DNA of 64,000 bases from Pseudomonas sp. ANT_H12B. GTDB taxonomy: Bacteria; Pseudomonadota; Gammaproteobacteria; Pseudomonadales; Pseudomonadaceae. Below are positions 8,707 through 17,561 of the stretch, in pieces. The notes under the pieces are model-generated. The model saw only the letters and a program-made list of their open reading frames with translations. It searched no databases and had not been told where the DNA came from. The number at the start of each line of letters is the position of its first letter. Positions within the stretch are counted from its first letter, which is position 1. A program made the translations under genes and the position numbers. Where the stretch lies: positions 62,001-126,000 of the forward strand of contig NZ_VOBI01000018.1 in NCBI RefSeq assembly GCF_008369325.1, read 5' to 3'.

Positions 8707-9678
8707 TTAATTAGAATTTGATCGACAGTCGGTTAGATTTTTTTGCAGTGCTTCAACATTCTGCGGCCCACTGAAAATCAGCTCGATACGCGAATCGCGC
8801 CGCCATTCGCTGGCTTGCCAATTCAGCGCCGAGTTATCCAGCGCATTCGCCGAAACCCAACCGTCCGCGCTGTGGATAACCAACTTCGCCCGCCGCCAGG
8901 CAAGGCTTCCAAGCCACTGAGCGAAAAGTGTGGCATCGAATGTCTGGCTCGGATGCCAACGCCAGCCAACGCTCCAACCGCCCTCCTGTTCCTGGCTCAA
9001 GCAAATCGGGAGCGCTGGATCGGTCCAGATGGCCGGCATCTGTGCCAGTCCTTTGGGCACGATGAAGTTATCCACACCCGCCATAGGCCGGGCTTCAAGT
9101 CCCGGTAACTTGCTCAATGGCAAGACGGCTTGCTCCGTCCAGTACACAGGACGAGAAGGCAACTGCGCGGTAATTCGCTGGCGATCATCCTCATCGAGAT
9201 TTTCGGATTTGTTCAGCAACAACAAACCAGCACTGCTCAACGCTTCCTGTTGCGACTCAGGCAGTGCTTTGCCGACAGCAAGGGCTTGGGCATCCAGTAC
9301 CAACACGCTGGGCTGCACCGCCAACACGCCAGCCCACGGAGCCTCACTCAACTGCCTGAGCAACTGCGCCGGATGACCCAGCCCGGAAGGTTCGATGAAC
9401 AACCGGTCCGGCCGTGCCTTGCGCAGCAAACGCCCGAGGCCGATCTGAAACGGCGCGCCATTGACGCAACACAAACAGCCCCCGGCCACTTCACCCAGTG
9501 CGATACCATCAGAGTCCAGCGTCAGCAGCGCAGCATCGAGGCCGATCTGGCCGAATTCGTTGATCAGCACCGCCCAGCGCTCACCCCCCGGCCGCTGCAT
9601 CATCAGGTTCTTGATCAGGCTGGTTTTGCCGGCCCCCAAAGGGCCAGCAATGACGTGTGTGGGAATGTTCTGCAACAT
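8707..9678 (-). CDS. COG0523 (CobW/G3E) GTPase, putative metallochaperone
   Basis: This 323-residue P-loop GTPase has Walker A GPLGAGKTS at residues 12-20 and the family-defining metal-binding CxCC motif in GCLCCVNG. The start MLQNIPTHVIAGPLGAGKTS was chosen because the P-loop falls at its usual distance. A longer reading to 9981 lacks family support. COG0523 proteins deliver or conserve metals, and several are Zur-regulated. Its neighbourhood (DUF1826, ZigA, folE2) matches the PA5532-PA5540 type of zinc-starvation locus. It diverges from the small gene at 9706. The gap is only 27 bases, with no Zur-like dyad in it, so I cannot say how it is regulated. Confidence 0.88.
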   Translation of the reverse strand: MLQNIPTHVIAGPLGAGKTSLIKNLMMQRPGGERWAVLINEFGQIGLDAALLTLDSDGIALGEVAGGCLCCVNGAPFQIGLGRLLRKARPDRLFIEPSGLGHPAQLLRQLSEAPWAGVLAVQPSVLVLDAQALAVGKALPESQQEALSSAGLLLLNKSENLDEDDRQRITAQLPSRPVYWTEQAVLPLSKLPGLEARPMAGVDNFIVPKGLAQMPAIWTDPALPICLSQEQEGGWSVGWRWHPSQTFDATLFAQWLGSLAWRRAKLVIHSADGWVSANALDNSALNWQASEWRRDSRIELIFSGPQNVEALQKNLTDCRSNSN

Positions 9679-9705
9679 GATCGAATTTTTCTGAGGAGGT
9701 AAAGA

Positions 9706-10062
9706 ATGCGGTTGATGGGATTGCCGTTGCTGCTGGCGCTCTGCTCCGGCGAGGCGCTGGCACAGGCATGTGTGGTACATAGCACGGCTGAGCGACTCGA
9801 CGTGAAAGTCTGCCAGCAGAACCGCAACATCCCGGAAAAGCTCTTCGCCGACGGCTTCTGTCAACCAAACCTTCCGGGCCAAAAGGTCGAGGTGCAGTAC
9901 GTCGACCAATGCCCCTCCGGCGCGTTCGGCGTGTGCAGCGACGCCCAAGTCGCCAATATGCCTTACAAGCAGGATATTCACTATTACGGCGTAGCCACGG
10001 ATGCGGCGTATCTGAAGCCGTTTTGCGAAACCAAGAGCCAGGGAACCTGGCTCAAACCTTGA
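9706..10062 (+). CDS. Small exported cysteine-containing protein, function unknown
   Basis: This 118-residue protein has a signal peptide (MRLMGLPLLLALCSGEALAQA) and a mature part with seven cysteines, consistent with disulfides in the periplasm. It sits in the zinc locus between two divergent/convergent COG0523-linked genes. A strong ribosome site (GAGGAGGT) precedes the ATG by 5 bases. I recognise homologues only as conserved hypothetical Pseudomonas proteins, so no function is assigned. Confidence 0.75.
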   Translation: MRLMGLPLLLALCSGEALAQACVVHSTAERLDVKVCQQNRNIPEKLFADGFCQPNLPGQKVEVQYVDQCPSGAFGVCSDAQVANMPYKQDIHYYGVATDAAYLKPFCETKSQGTWLKP

Positions 10063-10066
10063 GCCG

Positions 10067-10717
10067 TTAGTTCAGCCAGTCGAGTGTCACGATCAAGCGG
10101 CGCTCACCTGGAGCCGGTTGCGGCGAACGGTGGATCAGGCCGAAGCCTTCGTTGCCGTGCCATTTTTCACCCTTGAGCAGCGCCACGTCGCCGCTGACGA
10201 CTTGCTGAATCAACGAGTCGTCCTTGGGCTCGGCTTCGGGTTTGCCCAATTGCCGGCGATCCATCGCCCCTTCCTTCAGCCATTGGCTGCCAATCCCGGC
10301 ATAAGTAGTGATCAACCGTACCGGCACATGATCGACGTGGAAACGCGGGCACATAGCCTTATCCAGGACTCGCAGGCGCAGGCCGATACGCTTGGCGCCC
10401 AGTAAACAGGCGAAGGCGCTGATCAGCCAGGAAACGTCGACGATGAAACCTTCGTAACCTTCCAGATCACTGAACCCCGAGGCCAATCCGTGGAGATTGG
10501 GTTCGCTGTCATCGCTGGGCAGTTCGAGGACCAGCGACTCGGCCAACGGCTCGTTCAGGGACAGCAGCAAACGCCCGAAATTAGCGATATGCGCCGGGAG
10601 TTGGCGTTGCCAAACAGCGAGGTTTACACCGTCATCCAGTATTCGCGCCAGCGTCTGCGGCATCTCACCTTGAACCTGATGAATGATCGGCCGCAGTTTC
10701 AGACGAGGCGCCAACAT
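10067..10717 (-). CDS. DUF1826 family protein
   Basis: This 216-residue protein belongs to the DUF1826 family. It contains the conserved patches LHGLASGFSDLEGYEGFIVDVSWL, CPRFHVDHVPVRLITTY and WHGNEGFGLIHRSP. The spaced histidines and aspartate (HVDHVP ... WHG ... HRSP) look like metal ligands of a cupin/oxygenase-like fold, which is an inference. It overlaps the zigA stop by one base (TGATG), so it is translationally coupled to zigA, as in the PA5534-PA5535 pair of P. aeruginosa. A role in zinc limitation follows from this pairing. Confidence 0.85.
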   Translation of the reverse strand: MLAPRLKLRPIIHQVQGEMPQTLARILDDGVNLAVWQRQLPAHIANFGRLLLSLNEPLAESLVLELPSDDSEPNLHGLASGFSDLEGYEGFIVDVSWLISAFACLLGAKRIGLRLRVLDKAMCPRFHVDHVPVRLITTYAGIGSQWLKEGAMDRRQLGKPEAEPKDDSLIQQVVSGDVALLKGEKWHGNEGFGLIHRSPQPAPGERRLIVTLDWLN

Positions 10718-11925
10718 CAGGCAGCTACCTCTTCAAACCATGGGCCGAATGGATCTGGCAGCAGTCGCCAGCCCTCGACACCCAACGCCATTTCATCGTC
10801 GGACAGCAGGCAATTGTCGAGTTCGCTGGTGAGTTGCGCGAAGTCGATGTTCTGGCCGATGAACACCAGTTCCTGGCGGCAATCGCCAGTGGTTGCGGTC
10901 CAGTTTTCCATGATCCCTGCCGTGCTTTCTTCGTCCTGCGGCCACTGAGGTTTCGGCACGAAACGCCACCAGCGTCCGGCGAAACCGTGGCGCATCAAAC
11001 CGCCGGCCTGGGACCAGCTACCGGCGTCCATGTGCTTGCTCGCCAGCCAGAAAAATCCTTTGGAACGCAGCAATTTGCCGTTCACCCACGGGCGGTCGAT
11101 GAAACTGAAAAAGCGCTGCGGATGAAATGGTCGGCGGGCTCGGTAGGCTGTCGAAGCGATGCCGTACTCTTCGGTTTCGGGCACGTGTTCGCCACGCAAC
11201 TCCTGTAACCAGCCTGGCGCTTGAGAGGCCCTTTCGAAATCGAAACGACCGGTGTTAAGGATTTTGTTCAGGGGAATTTCGCCCATGACCATCGGGATGA
11301 TTTCTGCCTGAGAGTTAAGCCGTTCAAGGATCGCGATCAGCTCCTGGCGTTCGCTGCGGCTGATCAAGTCGATCTTGCTGATCAGAATCACGTCGGCGAA
11401 TTCGATCTGCTCGATCAACAGGTCAGTGATCGAGCGTTCGTCCTCCTCGCCCAATGTTTCACCACGGGAAGCGAGACTTTCGGCGGCCTGATAGTCGAGC
11501 AGGAAGTTCATGCCATCGACCACGGTGACCATGGTGTCGAGCCGGGCGATGTCGGCCAGGCTCTGCCCTTCTTCATCGCGGAAGGTGAAGGTTTCTGCTA
11601 CGGGCATCGGCTCGGAAATGCCGGTGGATTCGATCAGCAAATAATCAAAGCGACCATCCTTGGCGAGTTTGCTCACCTCTTCCAGCAAGTCTTCGCGCAG
11701 GGTGCAGCAGATGCAGCCATTGCTCATCTCCACGAGTTTTTCTTGCGCACGATTCAGAGTGACATCGCGCTGGACTTCGCTGCCGTCGATGTTGATTTCA
11801 CTCATGTCATTGACGATCACGGCGACGCGCAGATTGTCGCGGTTGCGCAGCACGTAGTTGAGCAGCGTACTTTTGCCTGCGCCGAGAAAGCCCGACAGGA
11901 CGGTGACAGGGAGCCGATTGGGCAT
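10717..11925 (-). CDS. zigA: Zinc-regulated COG0523 GTPase, ZigA-like
   Basis: This 402-residue cytoplasmic GTPase has Walker A GFLGAGKST near residue 12, the CxCC motif in SNGCICCTLRED, a VIVNDMSEIN switch segment, and the ISKIDL guanine-specificity motif. The C-terminal CobW_C domain contains WLASKHMDAGSWSQAGGL. Length and sequence fit the ZigA/YjiA branch that is induced under zinc starvation and is thought to support zinc-dependent enzymes. Its start is 51 bases from a near-perfect Zur-like dyad at 11977-11989, so Zur repression is expected. It is co-transcribed with the DUF1826 gene. Confidence 0.93.
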   Translation of the reverse strand: MPNRLPVTVLSGFLGAGKSTLLNYVLRNRDNLRVAVIVNDMSEINIDGSEVQRDVTLNRAQEKLVEMSNGCICCTLREDLLEEVSKLAKDGRFDYLLIESTGISEPMPVAETFTFRDEEGQSLADIARLDTMVTVVDGMNFLLDYQAAESLASRGETLGEEDERSITDLLIEQIEFADVILISKIDLISRSERQELIAILERLNSQAEIIPMVMGEIPLNKILNTGRFDFERASQAPGWLQELRGEHVPETEEYGIASTAYRARRPFHPQRFFSFIDRPWVNGKLLRSKGFFWLASKHMDAGSWSQAGGLMRHGFAGRWWRFVPKPQWPQDEESTAGIMENWTATTGDCRQELVFIGQNIDFAQLTSELDNCLLSDDEMALGVEGWRLLPDPFGPWFEEVAA

Positions 11926-11976
11926 CAGGTATTCCTCATAAGGGATGCCCGGTCGCAGTGTCGGGCTTATTTAGAT

Positions 11977-11989
11977 GTTATAGTATAAC
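11977..11989. promoter_or_regulatory. Zur-like operator in divergent zigA / 12069 promoter
   Basis: The dyad GTTATA-G-TATAAC is a perfect palindrome around a central base and matches the Pseudomonas Zur consensus (GTTATA-N-TATAAC core). It lies between zigA (reverse) and the small exported protein gene (forward). Confidence 0.85.
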
Positions 11990-12068
11990 AATGCAAACAA
12001 GCCACTCCCTCTTGCCCACAACGACAAATGGCACGATGCTCAAGCCCGTTCGGTCCGTGAGAAATCCT

Positions 12069-12446
12069 ATGCGTATTGTTCTGAAAGTGGCGTTGATGAG
12101 CCTTGCATTACTGGCGGCCGCCGACGCTATGGCGCAAACGCCGAGCCTGGCCAAATGCACGCGCAGCGCCAATCTGCTTGCCTGTGTGGACGCCGACGGC
12201 AACGCCTATAGCGTCAACACTGTCGCAAGCACGATCTATCTGCGGGGTTTCGAAGCGGCTACAAAACGCCACTGGGTGCAGACCAACAGTCGCTACGGCC
12301 AACTCACGTTCTTCACCGGGCTCGCTTCCGATGGCGAAGCCTGGGTTGGCTACAACCGCCGCGTCGGCTGGACCACCATCAATCGGTTTTCCAGCTCTGG
12401 TGGCAGCAGCGGCAAGTTCATCTGCAGCCGAATCGCTGGCTGTTAA
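12069..12446 (+). CDS. Small exported protein of unknown function, probably zinc-responsive
   Basis: This 125-residue protein has a signal peptide (MRIVLKVALMSLALLAAADAMAQ) and a mature domain with four cysteines (CTRS, ACVD, ICSR, GC-COOH) and several tryptophans/tyrosines. I do not recognise a functional family. The start at 12069 gives the best signal peptide. Earlier in-frame starts exist. It is driven from the intergenic region containing the Zur-like dyad at 11977-11989, so it may belong to the zinc-starvation response. It ends 4 bases into the amidase pseudogene on the other strand. Confidence 0.72.
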   Translation: MRIVLKVALMSLALLAAADAMAQTPSLAKCTRSANLLACVDADGNAYSVNTVASTIYLRGFEAATKRHWVQTNSRYGQLTFFTGLASDGEAWVGYNRRVGWTTINRFSSSGGSSGKFICSRIAGC

Positions 12447-13461
12447 GCCTGATTCTTTTTCTGCTCTTGCTGCCAGGCGATGTAGCTGTTTACCGGAGGA
12501 TTTTTCTGGAAATAGCGCTGTAATCCTTCGAACAAACCATCAGCCACGGCCGGCTGATGACGTGCTGTGACCAGTCGCTGACTGTCGCGAGCGTTAGAAA
12601 TGAACCCGGTTTCCACCAGGATTGATGGCACGTCCGGCGATTTCAGCACCGCGAATCCCGCCTGTTCCACACGCTTTTGATGCAACGTCGTGATGCCCGC
12701 CAGACTCCCGAGCACTGTGCTGCCCAACTGCAAACTCGCCGCAATCGTCGCATTCATCGACATGTCGAGAATCACCCCGGCGAGCATCGGGTCCTTGTCC
12801 TTGAGGTTCAGCAGGCTGGTAGCGCCCAACAGATCTGCGCCGTTCTCCCGTTGCGCCATGAAGCGCTCTGTGGCCGAAGTCGCGCCGCCCTCCGACAGGC
12901 AGTAAACCGACGCCCCTGACGCGGTGAGCCGCGGCGCAGCATCGGCATGCACCGAGATGAACATGTCAGCGTTGTGCTTGCGGGCAATCTCCACGCGTTT
13001 GCGTAGCGGCACGAAGAAGTCGCGTTGCGCACCAGCTTTACGTCGAAGCCCTTCTCGCGTTTCAGTCGTTTAGCCAACAGCTGAGCGATGGACAGCACCA
13101 CGCCTTTCTCACGCTCGCCTTTGGCGCCGACCGCGCCTGGATCTTTGCCTCCATGACCGGGGTCGACCACCACGATGATGTCGCGCTTGGGGTGAGCCTT
13201 ATCGATTGTCGCCTCAGGTGCCGCCGCAATATGTACTGGCGTAGCAACCTTCAAGTCGAGCACCCGTCGATGCCCCTGCCCGCCCTGTGGCGGCAACAGA
13301 AAGCTGTTGAGCTGCACCGGGCCGCTGAGGTCGAACACCAATCGCAGCTTGTTATCCGAACGCCAGAGGCGCGCGATGCGAATTTGTGTGGCGCAAACGC
13401 CAAAGGGTAAAGCGAAAGCCGCGCTGGCCAGTATCAGGCTGAGCAAGTGACGTCTGTACAT
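12443..13461 (-). pseudogene. N-acetylmuramoyl-L-alanine amidase (AmiA/AmiC type), broken by one frameshift
   Basis: The first part (13461 down to about 13023) encodes a signal peptide, an AMIN-like segment and the Amidase_3 start VVVDPGHGGKDPGAVG with the first zinc histidine, up to KLVRN. The second part, in another frame from about 13021 to 12443, continues PLRKRVEIARKHNADMFISVHADA and ends with SILVETGFISN, carrying the other zinc and catalytic residues. At 13022-13023 the sequence reads AACGCGAC where AACCGCGAC (N-R-D) would restore the frame, so one base appears to be missing. Either this is a real loss of the zinc-starvation amidase (PA5538 equivalent) or a sequencing error. If repaired the protein would be about 339 residues. 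Confidence 0.85.
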
Positions 13462-13500
13462 GATGAAAGCCCGTTCATGAAAAAGGCATGGTCGAATTTG

Positions 13501-13517
13501 ATGTAATAACATAACAT
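13501..13517. promoter_or_regulatory. Zur-like operator between amidase pseudogene and folE2
   Basis: ATGTAATAACATAACAT is an imperfect dyad whose core GTAATA-A-CATAAC (13503-13515) differs from the GTTATA-N-TATAAC core by two bases. It lies between the divergent starts at 13461 and 13548, where zinc-loci of this type carry a Zur site. Confidence 0.68.
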
Positions 13518-13547
13518 TTGAAATCGATCCCCACGATGGACTTGCTC

Positions 13548-14444
13548 ATGAATGCGCTGACTCTGCCGGATATCGCCGCGCAGGCCTCACGCCAAGCCCT
13601 GCCACTTGAGTGGGTGGGCATGTGCGGCATTGCTCTTCCGGTTTTATTCGATGGCCAACGACTGAGTGCAACGGCCGACGCCGGCGTGAGCCTCGACGAT
13701 GAAGAAGCGCGCGGCATTCATATGTCGCGGCTGTACTTGGCGCTGGAAATGCTCGAACAGAAAAACCTCACACCTGCCTTGATGCGGCGAGTGTTGCAGA
13801 GTTTTCTTGATTCCCATGAAGGCCTGTCGAACAGCGCTCACTTGAAAATTCATACCGATTTGCTGCTCAAAAGACCGGCGCTGATCAGCCCATTAGCCGG
13901 TTGGAAAAAGTATCCGGTGAGCATCGAAGCACGTTTAAAAAACTCGATGTTCCACGTGGAACTAAAAATCGACGTTCCTTATTCCTCAACCTGCCCGTGT
14001 TCAGCAGCCCTTTCCCGGCAACTGATTCAGCAGCAATTCATCGATGATTTCGCCAACCGGGCACTGCAACATGCCGATGTGTTGGCTTGGCTCGGCTCCA
14101 CAAAAGGCATCGTCGCGACGCCGCATAGTCAACGCAGTAATGCGAATTTGCATCTGCGTTTAGACGACGGTCTGGATGACCTGCCATTTATCGCGATCAT
14201 CGACGACGCCGAAGCAGCGCTCGGCACTGCCGTTCAAACCGCAGTAAAACGCGCCGACGAACAAGCATTCGCCCTGGCCAATGGTCAAAACCTCATGTTC
14301 TGCGAAGACGCCGCGCGACGTTTGAATCTGGCCTTGAAACGCTCCCCCGGCGTCAACGCCTTCCACCTGCGAGTCGTCCATGCCGAAAGCCTCCACGCCC
14401 ACGATGCCGTCGCCGAAAGCCGATGGAATTGGGAGGTTGCATGA
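13548..14444 (+). CDS. folE2: GTP cyclohydrolase IB, FolE2
   Basis: This 298-residue enzyme makes dihydroneopterin triphosphate from GTP for folate synthesis. It can use metals other than zinc and so backs up the zinc-dependent FolE during zinc starvation. Family signatures include VGMCGIALPV, RGIHMSRLY, the catalytic SSTCPCSAALS with the active-site cysteine pair, and LHLRVVHAESLHAHDAVA near the C-terminus. The start at 13548 matches the usual FolE2 N-terminus (MNALTLPDIAAQ). The upstream TTG at 13518 falls next to the operator and is rejected. It overlaps the next ABC transporter gene by 4 bases. Confidence 0.95.
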   Translation: MNALTLPDIAAQASRQALPLEWVGMCGIALPVLFDGQRLSATADAGVSLDDEEARGIHMSRLYLALEMLEQKNLTPALMRRVLQSFLDSHEGLSNSAHLKIHTDLLLKRPALISPLAGWKKYPVSIEARLKNSMFHVELKIDVPYSSTCPCSAALSRQLIQQQFIDDFANRALQHADVLAWLGSTKGIVATPHSQRSNANLHLRLDDGLDDLPFIAIIDDAEAALGTAVQTAVKRADEQAFALANGQNLMFCEDAARRLNLALKRSPGVNAFHLRVVHAESLHAHDAVAESRWNWEVA

Positions 14445-15109
14445 TCCGTTGCCAAGCGTTGCGTTGGGGTGCGCCGGGCCAACCGCTGACGCCCGCCGTG
14501 GATTTCGAATTTCCCAAGGGCAGTTTGACTGCCATCATCGGCGCCAATGGCTCGGGTAAAAGCAGCCTGTTGAAAGTCATCGGGGGTCTGCTAAAGCCAC
14601 TGACGGGAAAAGTCGTGCTGGATGTTCCACGCAAGGGTTCGCTCTCATTTCTCCCCCAGCAACAACACCTGGACCGGCAGTTCCCTATCAGCCTCCAGGA
14701 GCTGGTGGCTGCCGGTTTCTGGGGCAGCAAGCAAACGCCAGAGATCCGCGGTCAACGGCTCAAATCGGTCTTGGAAGACTGGTGTCTGAGCGGTTTGGAA
14801 CAGCGCCCCTTGATGGCCCTGTCCGGCGGCGAATTGCAGCGCGCCCTGCTCGCCCGTTTGAGCCTCACCGAAGCGCCGCTGTTGTTGCTCGACGAACCCC
14901 ACGCTGCCCTCGACGAACTCGGTCAGGCGCTGCTCTGGAAACACATCCACGCCTGGCACGCCGAAGGCCGAACCCTGGTCGTCGTGTGCCATGACCTGGC
15001 CGCCGTTCGCCAACATATTTCACAAACGCTGCTGATCAAAAGCAGCGGCTGCATCCTGGGATCGAGCATTGATCTGATCCATCAACAACCACAAACGCAG
15101 GTGGCTTGA
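14441..15109 (+). CDS. Metal ABC transporter ATP-binding protein (ZnuC/AztA-like)
   Basis: This 222-residue cytoplasmic ATPase has Walker A GANGSGKSS, signature LSGGELQRALLARL, Walker B LLLLDEPHAALD and the switch histidine in VVVCHDLAAV. It powers import of zinc or manganese with the permease and binding protein encoded just downstream. Its ATG overlaps the folE2 stop (ATGA), as do most gene junctions in this operon, so it should be coupled to folE2 and Zur-controlled. Confidence 0.9.
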   Translation: MIRCQALRWGAPGQPLTPAVDFEFPKGSLTAIIGANGSGKSSLLKVIGGLLKPLTGKVVLDVPRKGSLSFLPQQQHLDRQFPISLQELVAAGFWGSKQTPEIRGQRLKSVLEDWCLSGLEQRPLMALSGGELQRALLARLSLTEAPLLLLDEPHAALDELGQALLWKHIHAWHAEGRTLVVVCHDLAAVRQHISQTLLIKSSGCILGSSIDLIHQQPQTQVA

Positions 15110-15975
15110 TGATCGCTGCCGCTCATCTCTGGCAACCGTTCCACGAGTTCGTGTTTATGCGCCGGGCGCTAATCGGCGGCCTCGTTCTGGCTTGCAGCAC
15201 GGCACCGTTAGGCGTGTTTCTGATCCTGCGGCGCATGAGCCTGATCGGCGACGCGGTGGCTCACGGCATTCTGCCTGGCGCTGCACTGGGCTTCTGGTTT
15301 GCCGGGTTGAGTTTGCCGGCGCTGACCATCGGCGGCCTCGGTGCCGGTCTCGGCATGGCCGGACTCGCCGCCTGGATCACCCGTCGAACCGGCCTGCGAG
15401 AAGACGCCAGCCTTGCCGCGATCTACCCGATCTCCCTGGCCACTGGCGTGCTGATCCTTGGCATCGCCGGCAAACGTCTGGACTTGTTGCACCTGCTGTT
15501 CGGTTCGGCACTGGCAGTCGATGGGCCCACGTTGACCGGCATGTTGTGGGTCTCTGGATTCAGTCTGGCTGCCATGGCCCTGATCTACAGGCCGCTGCTG
15601 CTCGACACCCTAGACCCGCTCTTTCTGCAAACCGTCAGCCGACTCGGCCCTCTTGCCCATGGCGTATTCCTGACCCTGGTGGTGCTGAATCTGGTGATCG
15701 GCTTCCAGGCGATCGGTGCATTGATGGTGGTCGGCTTGATGATGTTGCCTGCCGCCGCCTCTCGCTTCTGGAGTCGTCGCTTGCCCGTGCTGATCGCCAT
15801 CGCCGCCGTGCTCGGCTGCCTTTCGGTGTGGCTCGGCTTGCTGCTGTCGTTCTACTGCTCGCTACCCAGCGGCCCGGCGATCGTGCTGGTGGCGGGCGGT
15901 TTGTATCTTCTGTCCGTGGTGTTTGGACCGGTGCACGGTTTGCTGCGCCGCCCGCCTTTGCTCACATCCCAATGA
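15106..15975 (+). CDS. Metal ABC transporter permease (ZnuB/AztB-like)
   Basis: This 289-residue ABC-3 family permease has about eight transmembrane helices. The family signature near the N-terminus is LRRMSLIGDAVAHGILPGAALGF, and later VVLNLVIGFQAIGALMVVGLMMLPAA appears. It overlaps the ATPase gene by 4 bases and nearly abuts the binding-protein gene, forming a complete importer. It acts in the inner membrane. Confidence 0.92.
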   Translation: MMIAAAHLWQPFHEFVFMRRALIGGLVLACSTAPLGVFLILRRMSLIGDAVAHGILPGAALGFWFAGLSLPALTIGGLGAGLGMAGLAAWITRRTGLREDASLAAIYPISLATGVLILGIAGKRLDLLHLLFGSALAVDGPTLTGMLWVSGFSLAAMALIYRPLLLDTLDPLFLQTVSRLGPLAHGVFLTLVVLNLVIGFQAIGALMVVGLMMLPAAASRFWSRRLPVLIAIAAVLGCLSVWLGLLLSFYCSLPSGPAIVLVAGGLYLLSVVFGPVHGLLRRPPLLTSQ

Positions 15976-15986
15976 GGTGTTACCCG

Positions 15987-16862
15987 ATGCGCGCTTTACT
16001 CGTGCTGTTCAGTTTGATGCTGTCGATGTCGCTGTCCGCCGCAGAGAAACTTCAGGTAGTCACCAGCTTCAGCATCCTCGCCGACATGACCCATCAAGTC
16101 GGCGGCGATCATATTCATATCACCGACATGGTCGGCCCCGATGCCGATGCTCACACTTACGAGCCGACGCCAGACGATGCCAAGGCATTGCTGAAAGCCA
16201 GACTCATCATCAAAAACGGTTTGGGTTTCGAGCCATGGCTGGACCGTCTGGTGACCAGCACCGAGACCAAAGCGGCGGTTATCAGCGCGAGCCATGGCGT
16301 CATCCCGCGCTCGCTGGATGAAGACGGCGAGACCGTTCCCGATCCGCACGCCTGGCACAATCTGGCGAACTCCGAGCTGTACATCAGCAACATCACCAAG
16401 GCACTGATCGCCGCCGACCCGACGAACAAGGCCGACTACGAACGCAACAGCCAGGCCTACCTCAAACAGATCTACGCCCTGCTCGCCGACGCCATGGCCA
16501 AGCTCGGTTCGCTGCCACCAGGCAATCGCACAATCGTGACGTCCCATGACGCGTTCGGTTATCTCGGACAAGCCTATGGCATCGACTTCATGGCCCCTCA
16601 AGGTCTGTCCACTGAGCGCGAACCGTCAGCTACCGAAGTCGCTGCGCTCATCACCCAGATTCGTCAGGCCAAGGTCAAAGCGGTGTTCATGGAAAACATC
16701 AAGGACGCCCGTCTGCTCAAGCAGATCGCCGACGAAAGCGGCGCGCAGATCGGTGGCACGTTGTACTCCGATGCCCTCGCGGCAACCGGTCCGGCGAGCA
16801 CCTTCACCGGGCTGTTCGAATACAACCTCAACACGCTGTACGATGCGTTGAGCAAACCATGA
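15987..16862 (+). CDS. Periplasmic metal-binding protein of zinc/manganese ABC importer (cluster A-I)
   Basis: This 291-residue solute-binding protein has a signal peptide (MRALLVLFSLMLSMSLSAAE). It has the cluster A-I motif DADAHTYEPTPDD with one metal-binding histidine, a second histidine in DPHAWHNLAN, a third in VTSHDAFGYL, and an acidic ligand in GGTLYSDAL. The long His-rich loop of typical ZnuA is missing, so it resembles AztC- or MntC-like proteins. The ATG at 15987 with GAGGTG upstream was preferred to an ATG at 15972 that overlaps the permease stop. Zinc is the likely substrate from context. Confidence 0.9.
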   Translation: MRALLVLFSLMLSMSLSAAEKLQVVTSFSILADMTHQVGGDHIHITDMVGPDADAHTYEPTPDDAKALLKARLIIKNGLGFEPWLDRLVTSTETKAAVISASHGVIPRSLDEDGETVPDPHAWHNLANSELYISNITKALIAADPTNKADYERNSQAYLKQIYALLADAMAKLGSLPPGNRTIVTSHDAFGYLGQAYGIDFMAPQGLSTEREPSATEVAALITQIRQAKVKAVFMENIKDARLLKQIADESGAQIGGTLYSDALAATGPASTFTGLFEYNLNTLYDALSKP

Positions 16863-17419
16863 TCCGCAAAAATCCTTCGGGTGATCTGCCCGTGATTGCG
16901 GAGTCTGCGTACGTGGACAAAACTGCAATCATCTGTGGCAAAGTGCTGATCGGCGAAAACGTGTTCGTCGGTCCCTATGCGGTGATTCGCGCTGATGAAG
17001 TGGATGAGTCGGGCGAGATGGAACCGATCGCTATCGGCGCCAATTCGAACATCCAGGACGGGGTGGTGATCCACTCCAAGTCAGGCGCGGCGGTGACCAT
17101 CGGCGAGTTCACCTCCATTGCCCACCGCTCGATCGTTCATGGTCCGTGCACGGTCGGCGACCGGGTGTTCATTGGTTTCAATAGTGTGCTGTTCAACTGC
17201 TCCGTCGGTGACGGTTGCGTGGTACGACACAACTCGGTCGTCGACGGTCGCGACTTGCCCAAAGACTTCTATGTGCCCTCCACCACTCGCATCGGGCCCA
17301 CTACCGACCTGTCGCAGTTCCCGCCGGTGAGCATCAGCGCTTCGGAGTTTTCTGAAGACGTGGCGCGTACCAACGTCGATTTGGTACGCGGCTACAAAGC
17401 CCTGCAGAACGAGTTCTGA
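16859..17419 (+). CDS. Gamma-class carbonic anhydrase
   Basis: This 186-residue left-handed beta-helix protein shows the hexapeptide-repeat pattern (AIICGKVLIGENVFVGPYAVIRADE). The three metal-binding histidines of the gamma class are in VVIHSKS, TSIAHRSIVHG and the following VHG/HNS segment. Gamma enzymes can work with Fe or Co in place of Zn, which explains a place in a zinc-starvation operon (PA5540 equivalent). The start overlaps the binding-protein stop by 4 bases, so it is in the folE2-ABC operon. Confidence 0.9.
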   Translation: MIRKNPSGDLPVIAESAYVDKTAIICGKVLIGENVFVGPYAVIRADEVDESGEMEPIAIGANSNIQDGVVIHSKSGAAVTIGEFTSIAHRSIVHGPCTVGDRVFIGFNSVLFNCSVGDGCVVRHNSVVDGRDLPKDFYVPSTTRIGPTTDLSQFPPVSISASEFSEDVARTNVDLVRGYKALQNEF

Positions 17420-17561
17420 ACATGGGCTGCGTGACGGTTCGCAACCGCCATCGCAATGCCCTGCTTGCGGTCACGACAAACGTCTTAATGACAACTGCCT
17501 GGGTTTACCACTACGGTTTATGCGCTAGCACACGTGATCGAAACTTTCGAGAACACCGACC

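Noticed and set aside
8707..9981. Long N-terminal extension of the COG0523 GTPase to 9981
   Set aside because: The P-loop would lie about 110 residues in, unlike the family, and the extension overlaps the exported-protein gene on the other strand.
15192..15971. Long open frame continuous with the metal-binding protein gene in the region of the permease gene
   Set aside because: Its front part is out of frame with the permease and rich in Arg/His/Pro, typical of a shadow frame. The binding protein has a clear signal peptide at 15987.
17420..17561. Possible T-box or Zur site before the ThrRS-like gene
   Set aside because: No T-box AGGGTGG element and no GTTATA-N-TATAAC dyad were found in these 142 bases.
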